A DNA stretch of 11,656 nucleotides from Bacteroidota bacterium (GTDB lineage Bacteria; Bacteroidota; Ignavibacteria; SZUA-365; JAADGX01), in NCBI GenBank assembly GCA_024276335.1, contig JAJRXL010000192.1, forward strand, positions 1 through 11,656. The letters are read 5' to 3'. The notes beneath the pieces are model-generated. The model made no database searches. It was not told where the DNA came from and worked only from the letters and a program-made list of their open reading frames with translations. Below are positions 1-8,039 of the stretch, in pieces; position 1 is the stretch's first letter; each line of letters starts with the position of its first letter. Made by a program: the position numbers and the translations under genes.

Positions 1-1484
1 CGTCCCAAGTCGATAGCGGATGGAGAAAAGAATGCAGTTCCTTGCACGCCGCGGGCACCGAACGATACCTCGATACTATCCGGGCACGGCGAATCAAAAG
101 ACACAAGAATTTTGCCGTAATGAGTTGCAACCCTCGTCGGAGCAAACCGTACGGTTATACGCACCGAGTCATAGGCGTTGACCGTCGCCGGGAAAGGGGA
201 AAGCACCTGGAAGTCGGTATCGGCCGGATCGAATCGAATATTGGAAAGGCGGGTTGAAACAGGGTTCGGATTACTAACAGTGAAAGTCACAATGCTCTCT
301 CCGGAAATGTACACATCGCCAAAAGCAATGTTCGGAGGAAAGGCGAGAAATGTTGCTCTCCTGAGCATCCCCGAGAGAGGGATACGACGCACGGGAGATT
401 GGTAATCAGTGCTGGGAATCACCAGCGTTGCCGACTTGGCGCCCGGCGATGATGGCGTAAACGTGATGAATACCGCTATGCGTTCCCCTTGCTGAAGCAC
501 GCGTGGTAAAGATGCGCTTGTGGAATAGGAAAAATCGGAAGCGTCCGGACCGGTAAGCTGCAGGGGGAACAGCGTGAGCGTGTCCGTGCCGCCGTTCTCG
601 ATGAACAAGGTATCACTGGCCCTGTCTGTTTCGCACCAGAGGTCAGGGAAACTTATTGAATCCTGACGAACCACCGCGATTCCGCTGATTCCTCGGGCGC
701 GAATTGAAATCAACGTATCTGCCGGGCAGGGTGTATCGACATGAATTTTAAAATCGGTACGTAATATTCCGGTGTCTGCGGCGGCGAATCGTACCCGGAT
801 GGTTGTGGATGCGCCAATCGGCAATCGAATAGGCAACGGATCGCTGATGATGGAAAAGGAAGGCCAGGATGGGATAATCGTGATGTTACCGAGACGGACC
901 GAATCACTTCCAAGATTCTGAATAGTGATGATGCGTTCGATCGTTGAGCCGACGGTGACATTACCGAAATCAATACGTGAAGGGAAAATAGCGATTGAAT
1001 TGTCACGACTGTCACCACTCAGCATGAGAGTATCCGTGTCTATAGAAGCGGATGTCCGAATGAGTAATGGAGCGGACAGAGCCCCCTTCAAACTCGGCGC
1101 GAACTGAATACTGAACGTGGCCAACTGATCAGGAAGGAGAGTGAAGGGTGTTGTGACTCCCAGCACGGAAAAGGGGGAAAGCGCTTCCAGGCGTGTCACG
1201 GTGAAAGGCGCGCCGCTGATATTGCGGATTGAAAACGGGATGCTGATTTTCTGCCCGGGACACAAGACGCCAAAATACAACGAGGTGAATTGAAGACGAT
1301 ATAATGAATCGATAACGACTTCCTTGTTCTCCCCCCTTGAGGACCCAGCTGGTTCAATGTGCCGGGATGCGAGCAGGGGGGCTTTGCCTGCTTCGATTCC
1401 TTGATGCGGGAGTGGTGTTGGAGTGACGATAGCCCCAGTCACAAGACCGGCAAGAAAGAATGCGATGATGAGTTTTCCGTACAT
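1..1484 (-). CDS. Secreted ASH-like (choice-of-anchor D) repeat protein, partial at left edge
   Basis: An open frame of 494 codons runs from ATG at 1484 off the window start with no stop, so the C-terminus is missing. It opens with a signal peptide: a hydrophobic run at about residues 5-21. Four tandem beta-sandwich units of about 100-108 residues follow, at roughly 64-160, 163-268, 269-376 and 377-482, and a fifth begins at 483. Each unit starts with a '(I/L)xFGxVxxG'-like strand, has a 'N.G' or 'N.S' turn, then 'V.F.P' (IQFAP, VRFAA, ITFTP, VRFAP), and closes with a Gly-rich turn. This is the pattern of ASH/choice-of-anchor D domains in Bacteroidota secreted proteins. No catalytic residues are seen; a structural or adhesive surface role is inferred. 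An in-frame GTG at 1508, preceded by GGTAGGAG, is an alternative start that would add a basic N-region (MSIQRKRP). The gene follows the PBP gene by 58-82 bp with no obvious terminator, so co-transcription is possible. The family is fairly sure; the exact function is unknown. Confidence 0.8.
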   Translation of the reverse strand, partial: MYGKLIIAFFLAGLVTGAIVTPTPLPHQGIEAGKAPLLASRHIEPAGSSRGENKEVVIDSLYRLQFTSLYFGVLCPGQKISIPFSIRNISGAPFTVTRLEALSPFSVLGVTTPFTLLPDQLATFSIQFAPSLKGALSAPLLIRTSASIDTDTLMLSGDSRDNSIAIFPSRIDFGNVTVGSTIERIITIQNLGSDSVRLGNITIIPSWPSFSIISDPLPIRLPIGASTTIRVRFAAADTGILRTDFKIHVDTPCPADTLISIRARGISGIAVVRQDSISFPDLWCETDRASDTLFIENGGTDTLTLFPLQLTGPDASDFSYSTSASLPRVLQQGERIAVFITFTPSSPGAKSATLVIPSTDYQSPVRRIPLSGMLRRATFLAFPPNIAFGDVYISGESIVTFTVSNPNPVSTRLSNIRFDPADTDFQVLSPFPATVNAYDSVRITVRFAPTRVATHYGKILVSFDSPCPDSIEVSFGARGVQGTAFFSPSAIDLG

Positions 1485-1566
1485 GGGGCGCTTCCGTTGG
1501 ATTGACACGATACTCCTACCTGCTTTTTGTTGAATGTTTCAATGCATCGATAAACGCGGAATCAAG

Positions 1567-3774
1567 TTAATATTGTAACGGTGTCTTTGTTTCATTCGAC
1601 GGCGGAGAAGAGAGATCGGTATGCTGGGTACATACGCCGGGTAAATACTTGGCATTGAAATACTCGGAATCCGTTATTGGGCAGAAAGGGCCGGCCAAGT
1701 TACCCGTTTCGACACAAATCTTTTCCTTGACAATCCCTGTCGGAATAGTAAATCCACGTGCAGGGAGCTTCAATCGTTTGTCTTGATATACGTACTTCAT
1801 GAACCGCGCCCATATCGGAAGGGCTGCCTTCGATCCCTGTCCGTACGCCCCGGTGAATTTAACACGCTGATCATCGAAACCTATCCAGGTGCCGGCGACC
1901 AGGTCCGGGGTAAATCCAACGAACCAGGCATCCCCGTAATTTTGCGTTGTGCCGGTTTTTCCCGCGGCGGGTAATGTGAACCAGCGACGCACGCCCACAC
2001 CGGTTCCGTGTTTGATAACGGTCTCCAGCATACTTGTAATCAAAAAGGCGGTCTCCTTGCTCAGGACTTCTCGAACTTCTGGTTGGTGTTCTTCAATTAA
2101 GTTACCGTTGCGATCTTCAATTCGCAAGATGGAGACGGGTTGAACGTAAATACCTTCATTGGCCATTGCGCCGTATGCGGCGGTTAATTCCAGTGGTGTC
2201 ACTTCCGACGTACCCAACGCCAGGGAAGCGTATGGTCGAAGCGGCGACTCAATACCCATCCGACTCGCGTATCGGACGACCTCGTCGGGAGGAGCAAATT
2301 CCAGGATAACCCGCGCCGTAATGATGTTTAGTGATTTTGCCAATCCTTCGCGCAGTGAATACGTGCCTCCGGTTTCGCCACCGAAATTCCGTGGGCTCCA
2401 AACTTTTCCGCTCCCGTCTTCAAAAGTAAACGGTTCATTCGGAATACGCATGGAAGCAGGGTATCCATTGTCGAGCGCAACCAGGTAAATAAAAGGTTTG
2501 AAGGTTGATCCGGGCTGCCGACGAATCTGTGTCACGTGATTCAACCCGTACTTAAAATTCATCTTGGCATTGCCTACCATCGCCTCGATGTAACCGGTAT
2601 GCGGGTTAATAGCGACGAAGCCGACTTGGATGCGCGTAAGTTCCCGCTTTACCGAATCGACAAACGTCCTGTTGCGGCGCGCGCGTATCAATACCAATTG
2701 TCGGTCGTCATTGTTGCCGGCGTGCGCGTATGCAGGCAAGTGCTTTGCAGCTTTCGAAACCGCTTCCGCCAGCAGGATCCTGTTTTTCGGTGTGTTCCAG
2801 TTCCATCGAGTGTCGAAAAGCTTTTGGAAATCCTGCAAGTGTTCCCATACTGCGCGGTTCGCGTATTCCTGCATCCGGGTATCCAGGCTTGTATATATTG
2901 ACAACCCATCGCGATAGAGGTTGAAACCATACTTCTCGGCTTTTTCCCGAAGAAGCTTGCGAACGTGCTCGACGAAACTTGGAGCAATGCCCGCGGTTTT
3001 TACCCCGGAAAACGTGACGAGAGAATCCTTGCGCGCATGAAGAAATTCATCGTGTGTGATGTAGCCTTCTTCCTTCATGAGTGCAAGAACGGTATTGCGA
3101 CGCTGGATACTTTTCTTGTATGAATATCTGGGGTCATAATGACGGGGCGCTTTCAACAATCCCACCAGAAAAGCGGATTCGGAGAGTGACAGTTGGTTCG
3201 GTCGTTTTCCGAAATATGTCTGGGTGGCCGCCTGGATACCATATGCCCCTCGTCCAAACGAAGCGACGTTCAAGTACATCATCAGGATTTCGTCTTTCGT
3301 GTATCGCTTTTCAATTTCAACGGCAGTGATAGCCTCGCGTATCTTGCGAAAGAGGGTTTGTTCGAAACCGATGGACTTGTACAGGTTGCGCGCCAACTGT
3401 TGTGTAATCGTGCTGCCACCCTTGGGTGGGCCGCTGAAGAAGTGCAGGAGATTCGTGATAAAGGATCGAAATATTGCCCACGGGCTCACACCCCAGTGGT
3501 TATAAAAATTCTGATCTTCCGTCGCAATCAATGCCTGGATCAGATAGGGGGGGATGCTGTCGAGGGAATTGATTCGTGTGCGATTTTATTCAAAAAACTT
3601 GTCAATGACCACACCATCGGCGCTGTACACTTTTGTTGCAAGCGCCGGGCGTGGATTCTCCAGCTCCTCGAGGGACGGCAGTCCGGTGGAAATGATGGAG
3701 AACACCCAAATGCTGCCCACGGTGACAACGAGAATGAAAACGGTTATTATCCAGAGCTTGGTTTTTCTCGTCAT
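1567..3774 (-). pseudogene. Class A penicillin-binding protein (PBP1A type), interrupted by in-frame TAA
   Basis: This is a bifunctional peptidoglycan synthase: glycosyltransferase 51 polymerises lipid II and the transpeptidase cross-links it, both on the outer face of the inner membrane. Counting from ATG at 3774, residues about 6-28 form the membrane anchor, followed by the usual 'LATKVYSADG' linker. Codon 63 is TAA (3586-3588). Reading on in the same frame gives NRTRINSLDSIPPYLIQA and then the GT51 active-site motif EDQNFYNHWG (catalytic Glu about 86) and KGGSTITQQ. The transpeptidase motifs are intact: STFK (Ser about 423), SLN (about 481-483) and KTGT (about 606-609). The full reading is 735 codons, within the family range, ending TAA at 1567-1569. 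There is no ATG or ribosome-binding site just after the stop; the first codon that could serve is a TTG at 3529-3531, which would give a product without an anchor. The ATG overlaps the upstream hydrolase stop as ATGA. Family identity is very sure. Whether it is a true pseudogene, a nonsense allele or a sequencing error cannot be decided here. Confidence 0.88.
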
Positions 3775-4520
3775 ATCTGATTATACATGAAGTCATGACC
3801 GGTACGGTTGCACAGACGAATTTCTCCATCTTCCAGAACAGCATATGGCGCTTCGTCCAACCAGGCGCCAAGGTTGATGTACCAGCCGCCTGCTATGCGT
3901 TGAAACGAGGGAACGTGCCGGTGACCCATGATTACAATATCACAGCCCTCGTTGATGCGTTTTGTTGCTTCCTCCAGGATCCCATCACTTGGGCCGAAAT
4001 CTTTTTGCGCAGTGTAATTTCTGCTTGTGTGTGATGAGAGTCTGGCGAGGCGAAATCCAATATCAGGATGAATCCATCGAAAGGCAAATTGCGCGAGTGG
4101 ATTATGAAGAACGCGTTTCAGAAGTCGATACCCGTTATCGGAGGCGGCCAGTCCATCTCCATGGTAGAGATAGATGCGCTTGCTTTGAAGGGTCAATTCC
4201 AGGTCGCGCCTGTGCACGGGGATACGGAGTTCGGATCGAAAGAAATCACCCGCAGCGAAATCATGGTTCCCGATCAAGTATTCGACGCGGGCACCGGTGG
4301 ACGCCAGGTGGTCGAGCGCAGCCAGGGTTCGATGAAAACCGCGCGGAACCACGTGGCCGTACTCGTACCAGAAGTCGAACAGGTCGCCAAGAATGAATAA
4401 GTCGCCAGTCCTGTCGGTGATTTCAGCAAGAAGCTCCAGAAGGAGGTCTTCTTTGCTCCGTTCCTCTTCCAGTGACATGAAGCCCAGGTGGACGTCTGAA
4501 ATGAAATATGAAATGGACAT
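3771..4520 (-). CDS. lpxH: UDP-2,3-diacylglucosamine diphosphatase (LpxH-type metallophosphoesterase)
   Basis: LpxH removes UMP from UDP-2,3-diacylglucosamine to give lipid X, the fourth step of lipid A synthesis, at the cytoplasmic face of the inner membrane. The 249-residue product has the calcineurin-like two-metal motifs in order: DVH (Asp9, His11), GDLFD (45-49), GNHD (84-87), HGD (120-122) and GHRH (199-202). The 'GNHDF' and 'INLGAW' segments fit LpxH better than generic phosphoesterases, and the length is close to the roughly 240 residues of E. coli LpxH. ATG at 4520 places SDVHLG at the normal distance from the N-terminus; the ribosome-binding site is weak. Its TGA (3771-3773) overlaps the ATG of the PBP gene (3772-3774), suggesting translational coupling of lipid A and peptidoglycan genes. 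A YbbF/LpxH-like paralogue with another substrate is possible, so the symbol is an inference from family and context. Confidence 0.83.
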   Translation of the reverse strand: MSISYFISDVHLGFMSLEEERSKEDLLLELLAEITDRTGDLFILGDLFDFWYEYGHVVPRGFHRTLAALDHLASTGARVEYLIGNHDFAAGDFFRSELRIPVHRRDLELTLQSKRIYLYHGDGLAASDNGYRLLKRVLHNPLAQFAFRWIHPDIGFRLARLSSHTSRNYTAQKDFGPSDGILEEATKRINEGCDIVIMGHRHVPSFQRIAGGWYINLGAWLDEAPYAVLEDGEIRLCNRTGHDFMYNQI

Positions 4521-4642
4521 GTATCGTGCGTCAACGGATCTCGAGTGCGGCGGATTGCCTTGTGCTTGCTCAAGCTACAGAAGGACGAATCTAAAAACAA
4601 GGCAGCGTTGAGTCTCGCATTTATTTTTTAGGAAGGAGTTGG

Positions 4643-4675
4643 TTTGTTGTTCCGAGATGCGTTATATTAATTTTG
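4643..4675 (+). promoter_or_regulatory. Candidate Bacteroidota-type promoter (TTG / TAnnTTTG)
   Basis: TAATTTTG at 4668-4675 matches the Bacteroidota -7 element TAnnTTTG exactly. TTTG at 4643-4646 and TTG at 4647-4649 lie 21 and 18 nt upstream, where the -33 element is expected. It points at the T9SS protein gene and would give a leader of roughly 240 nt. The element is short and could occur by chance. Confidence 0.35.
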
Positions 4676-4913
4676 CTTGTGGTATTAGGGATGGGCCGAT
4701 TCGATCCGGCAAGTACCGCAGGTTCGGCTCGCCAATGGGAACGATGAGTGTGAAGACCAATCTGACAAGACAAATCGAGAGGACAATAACATCTGCTGAG
4801 AATTCGCACAGGACCGTGTGTGCGCTTGATTTTAAATCATTCATTCAGTACCTTTTCATCGTTTCTTGAAGACCTGCTTCGCCTATAATTTCCTGATCAT
4901 TTATCCATAACAT

Positions 4914-4919
4914 GGAGGG
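4914..4919 (+). promoter_or_regulatory. Ribosome-binding site deciding the ATG at 4924
   Basis: GGAGGG lies 4-5 nt before ATG 4924. An in-frame ATG at 4912 overlaps this site and has no ribosome-binding site of its own, so the start at 4924 is preferred. It also gives a clean signal peptide (MKFSRLFLSF...). Confidence 0.7.
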
Positions 4920-4923
4920 TTCC

Positions 4924-7695
4924 ATGAAATTTTCGCGTCTGTTTCTTTCATTCGGGGTCATTGCAGTACTCCTAACGACGTCGACCTGGGCGCAATCACC
5001 AGGACCCTACTCGATTTACGAGTACTCTCGGGACGGTCTTAATCTCGAAATCCGGGATTTTTCCACGGTTACGTCTACGATTACGATTCCCGATAACTTT
5101 TCTGTCGCTGACCTGAATGTTATGGTCGACATTCAGCATCCCTACGCGGCTGATTTGACCATTACGATTACGGGACCGAACGGGGCAGTGGTCACGCTTG
5201 CCAACGGTGCAGGTGGTGGCACGGATAATTTCGAGCACACCATCTTTGATGACGATGCCGCTACAAATGGAGCAATACCGGGCATCGGTGTCAGCACTTC
5301 CGGCGGACAGTTCCGTGGGTACTACGTGCCGGATTACAAAACACCGCTTGCGGTTTTTAATGGAATCAGCGCCGCCGGTCCCTGGACGATTTCGGTTACG
5401 GACAGTAAGGTCTTGGACGAGGGATTATTCCTCCGCTGGGGCTTGATTTTCAGAGGCACCGGGACATCATTGCAATCCCAGACATTCCAGCAGGATATCC
5501 GGGTTGGCCTTGACATGGATGCGTTTGGCGGGCCTTCGTTTTCGTATCCTGGTGGGTTAGCGGCTTTTTTATTGGGGGCCAATTCAGCCCATGCTATACC
5601 TCCCCTTACGATTGCTGGAGCCTATCCCCTCAACGGAGCAATCTTTGGAATCAACTGGGTACAGCATAGTTATAGTCCTGCACCATCTCTTGTTAAAGCC
5701 ACCATGGAAATTAGCAACGGTGGTCCATCAACAACTTCTAGTGGAGATATTTTTATGCCGGTTGGGGTCATGCCCATCGGTGATATACTCCCGTTGTCTG
5801 ATTATAACGATGTTACTGCATCGTTCAGTTGGTTTACCCGCCAGGATCTCTTCATGAACCGTGCGGATAACAATGATAACTTGACATTAACTGTTACCCC
5901 TGGCGTCCTCGCCTATGATGACGGTGTTCCACGCCAGGTTCAAAGCTTCGTGAATGGTGAATGTGATGCTGTAGCGTACCCGGTAAGTACGGTTCCCTAT
6001 GTTGGAATCGGAGGGAATAAGCTCCTCACCAGCATTGACGTATACCACGGGGCAGATATTGAAAATATCGTAGCTGGATCGTTTGATATTACCGTCTGGG
6101 ATAATACGTTCACCCCTGTAGCCACAATGACAGTAACTCCCGGTGGAACGATCCAGGGTGATAAATGGACGACATATCCGTTTAATCCTCCCGTCGTATT
6201 GACTCCTGGCTGGTATTCTTTCGGTGTCTGTAAGCCAAATCCCCTGCCCCTTGGCAGCATTGCTCTTGGCCTGGATAATGTGACGACCCCGACGAATGAC
6301 GCGGTTGGATACTATGAAGGGCTTGGCTTGCAGTGGTTCTTCTTTGGAGGAAATTGGTACGAAGACACCTACCCGTTTGTCAACAAGCTTATTCGCCCGA
6401 ACTTCGTCCTTGGCACGGATCCAGGGATCGTCAGTGTTGACAATCCCATCGGCATGGTGGCCGGTCCGCAAGTTCCTCGCGTGACCGTGGGCAGCTTCAA
6501 TCACCAACCTCAAATGCCTGTTATCAACGCTCACGTCACCGTGGAAATAGCATCTGCCACGGATCCTGATAATGTTATCTATACCAGCGGCCGACGCGTT
6601 GGATTGCAAGCATATCAACAACGGCAGATCACGCTTGATCAATTCAAGGCTCCAACGGCGGGCGATTATATCATGCGTACGTGCATCTATGAAAGCCACG
6701 ACGGCAACCCGACGAATAACTGCGTCGAGCGCACGTTCACGGTTACCGTTCCCGGCCGGCCGGTGGTGGTCAGCTATGACGGATCCATCCCCAGCAACGT
6801 GAAGACGAAAATTATCAACGATCTGGCTGGCAAGGGTTTAAGCGCTGTTTTCAAGGATCGTCAAAGCACCCCGAACCCGTTTGAAAACGCTTCCGCTGTT
6901 TTATGGCTGGGTGATCGTTCCAGCATGAACGAGGAAGCTGCCCGCGCGTTCGTCCACGAAGGCAACTATCTCTCGATTGCCTCCACGTCGTTAATGAAGG
7001 ATCGGGCCGAGCTTCTCAACGTGTTCCAGAGCGAGGAAGCAACCAGGATTCAGCAAATTGCGGAAGAAAAAGCTGAAGCGGCAAAGATTGCTCTGATGAA
7101 GGCGACAGAGCGGAATACAAGCAGGTTCGCCCAAATCGATCCGGACGATATCTCGTTGCAAATTCCCGGCATGACTCCGGATGAAGTTCGCCGTTCCCTG
7201 GAGGAATACAAACAGCAGATGATCTCCGGCACCGGTGGTCAGATACCTGCGGGTATTCGGCGGGATATGGTCTCTCTTGAAAATAACAGCGATGTCATTA
7301 TCGGTCACGCGAACATTGCGGACTTGAAGGTCACGACCATTCACCTGAACAAGAGTTACAATCCTCCGCCGATTGTCGAAAGCCAAACGGTGCCTACGGA
7401 CTTTGCTCTTGAGCAGAACTACCCGAATCCGTTCAATCCCTCCACTTCGATCGGATACTTGCTGCCGGTGGAAAGCCATGTTACCATCAAGGTCTATGAT
7501 CTCCTTGGACGTGAAGTCGCGACGTTGTTGAACCTGACCCAACCCAGCGGTCGCTATCTCACCGAGTGGAGTGCGATCGATGATTTCGGCAACGAAGCCT
7601 CCAGCGGTATTTATATCTACCGTATCGAAGCGCAGCCGGTTGACGGCAGCACGGCGCCGTTTGTTGCCACACGTAAAATGGTGTTGAGCCGCTGA
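4924..7695 (+). CDS. Secreted P-domain protein with T9SS type A sorting domain
   Basis: A 923-residue exported protein. Residues 1-23 are a signal peptide (basic MKFSR, hydrophobic core, likely cleavage after TSTWA). Residues about 43-176 match a P/Homo B domain, as found next to subtilisin-like proteases: 'DLTITITGPNGAVVTL', 'HTIFDDDA', 'PLAVFNG' and 'GPWTISVTD' occur in the right order. No catalytic Ser/His/Asp protease domain accompanies it. Residues about 325-495 look like a beta-sandwich ('AYDDG', 'SIDVYHG', 'FDITVWD'), and 500-610 like an Ig/CARDB-type domain. Residues 611-690 ('RPVVVSYDG', 'AVLWLGD') have an alpha/beta look I cannot name. Residues about 703-732 are Glu/Ala/Lys-rich, probably coiled coil. 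Residues about 823-923 are the T9SS type A sorting domain (ALEQNYPNPFNPSTSIGY, VYDLLGREV, SSGIYIYRIEA), which directs outer-membrane translocation and surface attachment or release. It is a single-gene unit ending at the terminator at 7723. The cargo function is unknown; domain calls at both ends are strong, the middle is weak. Confidence 0.87.
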   Translation: MKFSRLFLSFGVIAVLLTTSTWAQSPGPYSIYEYSRDGLNLEIRDFSTVTSTITIPDNFSVADLNVMVDIQHPYAADLTITITGPNGAVVTLANGAGGGTDNFEHTIFDDDAATNGAIPGIGVSTSGGQFRGYYVPDYKTPLAVFNGISAAGPWTISVTDSKVLDEGLFLRWGLIFRGTGTSLQSQTFQQDIRVGLDMDAFGGPSFSYPGGLAAFLLGANSAHAIPPLTIAGAYPLNGAIFGINWVQHSYSPAPSLVKATMEISNGGPSTTSSGDIFMPVGVMPIGDILPLSDYNDVTASFSWFTRQDLFMNRADNNDNLTLTVTPGVLAYDDGVPRQVQSFVNGECDAVAYPVSTVPYVGIGGNKLLTSIDVYHGADIENIVAGSFDITVWDNTFTPVATMTVTPGGTIQGDKWTTYPFNPPVVLTPGWYSFGVCKPNPLPLGSIALGLDNVTTPTNDAVGYYEGLGLQWFFFGGNWYEDTYPFVNKLIRPNFVLGTDPGIVSVDNPIGMVAGPQVPRVTVGSFNHQPQMPVINAHVTVEIASATDPDNVIYTSGRRVGLQAYQQRQITLDQFKAPTAGDYIMRTCIYESHDGNPTNNCVERTFTVTVPGRPVVVSYDGSIPSNVKTKIINDLAGKGLSAVFKDRQSTPNPFENASAVLWLGDRSSMNEEAARAFVHEGNYLSIASTSLMKDRAELLNVFQSEEATRIQQIAEEKAEAAKIALMKATERNTSRFAQIDPDDISLQIPGMTPDEVRRSLEEYKQQMISGTGGQIPAGIRRDMVSLENNSDVIIGHANIADLKVTTIHLNKSYNPPPIVESQTVPTDFALEQNYPNPFNPSTSIGYLLPVESHVTIKVYDLLGREVATLLNLTQPSGRYLTEWSAIDDFGNEASSGIYIYRIEAQPVDGSTAPFVATRKMVLSR

Positions 7696-7722
7696 TCTAT
7701 CGGGTTTAACCGATTGCAAATG

Positions 7723-7753
7723 CCCGGTCGCGGTTCGCGACCGGGTTTTTTTT
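7723..7753 (+). terminator. Strong intrinsic terminator
   Basis: A perfect 10-bp GC-rich stem, CCCGGTCGCG (7723-7732) with CGCGACCGGG (7736-7745), has a 3-nt loop GTT and is followed by eight T (7746-7753). It starts 28 nt after the TGA of the T9SS protein gene and isolates it from the heptose cassette. A smaller dyad, ATCGG-N6-CCGAT at 7699-7714, lies just before it. Confidence 0.95.
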
Positions 7754-8039
7754 GCCCCGTGGCATCCTAGGGGACATGTACGATTTGATCTGGTCGAGAA
7801 ACCATCATGGTATATAATATCTTCAGATGAAGTTGCCAACGTTGTGGATATCGGGCTTGCAGCGCCTAGAGCTTTCATTACGACGTGTTCACAAGACGCG
7901 AGGTAGTAATGCGGTGTTGTCTTAACGGGTTAGGACAAAGAAAGTATGCAGATAATTGAAACAGCCGTAGTATTTTATTCTTAAGTAGCGCGTGATCGTA
8001 AAAAACAGGTGTTCGGATTCTACGTAAGGTGACCAATAC
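7754..8039 (+). promoter_or_regulatory. Leader/promoter region of the heptose cassette
   Basis: About 286 bases without a convincing gene. A TATAAT at 7813-7818 and a GATAAT at 7951-7956 are possible -10 boxes; neither has a good -35 at standard spacing, so the transcription start is uncertain. A 22-bp dyad lies at 7917-7938. TAAGGTGA at 8025-8032 is the ribosome-binding site of the first gene, 7 nt before its ATG. As the terminator at 7723 closes the upstream unit, a promoter for the cassette should lie here. Confidence 0.5.
7917..7938. repeat. 22-bp near-perfect dyad (possible operator or leader hairpin)
   Basis: Arms TTGTCTTAAC and GTTAGGACAA are inverted repeats with 9 of 10 positions matching and a 2-bp centre GG. 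As RNA it folds into a 9-bp stem (one U-G pair) with loop CGGG. No T tract follows on either strand, so it is not an intrinsic terminator. It lies about 100 bp before the first gene of the cassette and just upstream of the GATAAT at 7951, where a repressor or activator site would be plausible. Confidence 0.5.

Larger units (their letters stand above)
4521..4923. other. Divergent intergenic region between lpxH-like gene and T9SS protein gene
   Basis: About 400 bases separate the two divergent genes. No convincing gene is present: the short frames here have no family look and no well-placed ribosome-binding site. It holds a candidate plus-strand promoter at 4643-4675, a TATAAT at 4884-4889 close to the downstream gene (without a well-spaced -35 box), and the ribosome-binding site at 4914-4919. 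On the minus strand, TTGTTT then 17 nt then TAGCTT, at about 4568-4596, could be a weak promoter for the lpxH-like gene. A purine-rich AGGAAGGAG at 4630-4638 precedes only a dubious frame. Confidence 0.5.

Noticed and set aside
3531..3531. TTG at 3531 as the natural start of a shorter PBP
   Set aside because: It has no ribosome-binding site, lies within the conserved 'LIQALIATED' segment, and would leave out the membrane anchor that is encoded upstream in the same frame.
3547..3553. Seven-base homopolymer as a frameshift site in the PBP gene
   Set aside because: The reading frame is the same before and after it and the protein aligns smoothly through IPPYL, so no indel is needed here.
3193..3780. 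195-codon open frame on the plus strand
   Set aside because: Antisense to the PBP1A gene, whose GT51 and anchor motifs are clear in the other strand.
4690..4735. tRNA-like T-loop string (TTCGATCC) and short GC dyads
   Set aside because: No five-base T-stem, anticodon arm or acceptor stem can be drawn around it.
4639..4869. Possible 76-codon gene after AGGAAGGAG in the divergent gap
   Set aside because: The purine box directly touches the TTG start and is too far from the in-frame ATG at 4657; the product has no signal, membrane segment or family look. The candidate promoter would also lie inside it.
4912..4923. ATG at 4912 as the start of the T9SS protein
   Set aside because: It overlaps the GGAGGG that serves ATG 4924, and it would place MEGS before a normal signal peptide start.
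5887..6699. 270-codon open frame on the minus strand
   Set aside because: Antisense to the beta-sandwich part of the T9SS protein, Arg/Ile-rich without motifs, no ribosome-binding site. Shadow of the real gene.
6991..7878. 295-codon open frame on the minus strand
   Set aside because: It lies antisense to the T9SS protein and runs through the strong terminator; the translation shows no recognisable domain and no signal or family motif. It is a shadow frame.
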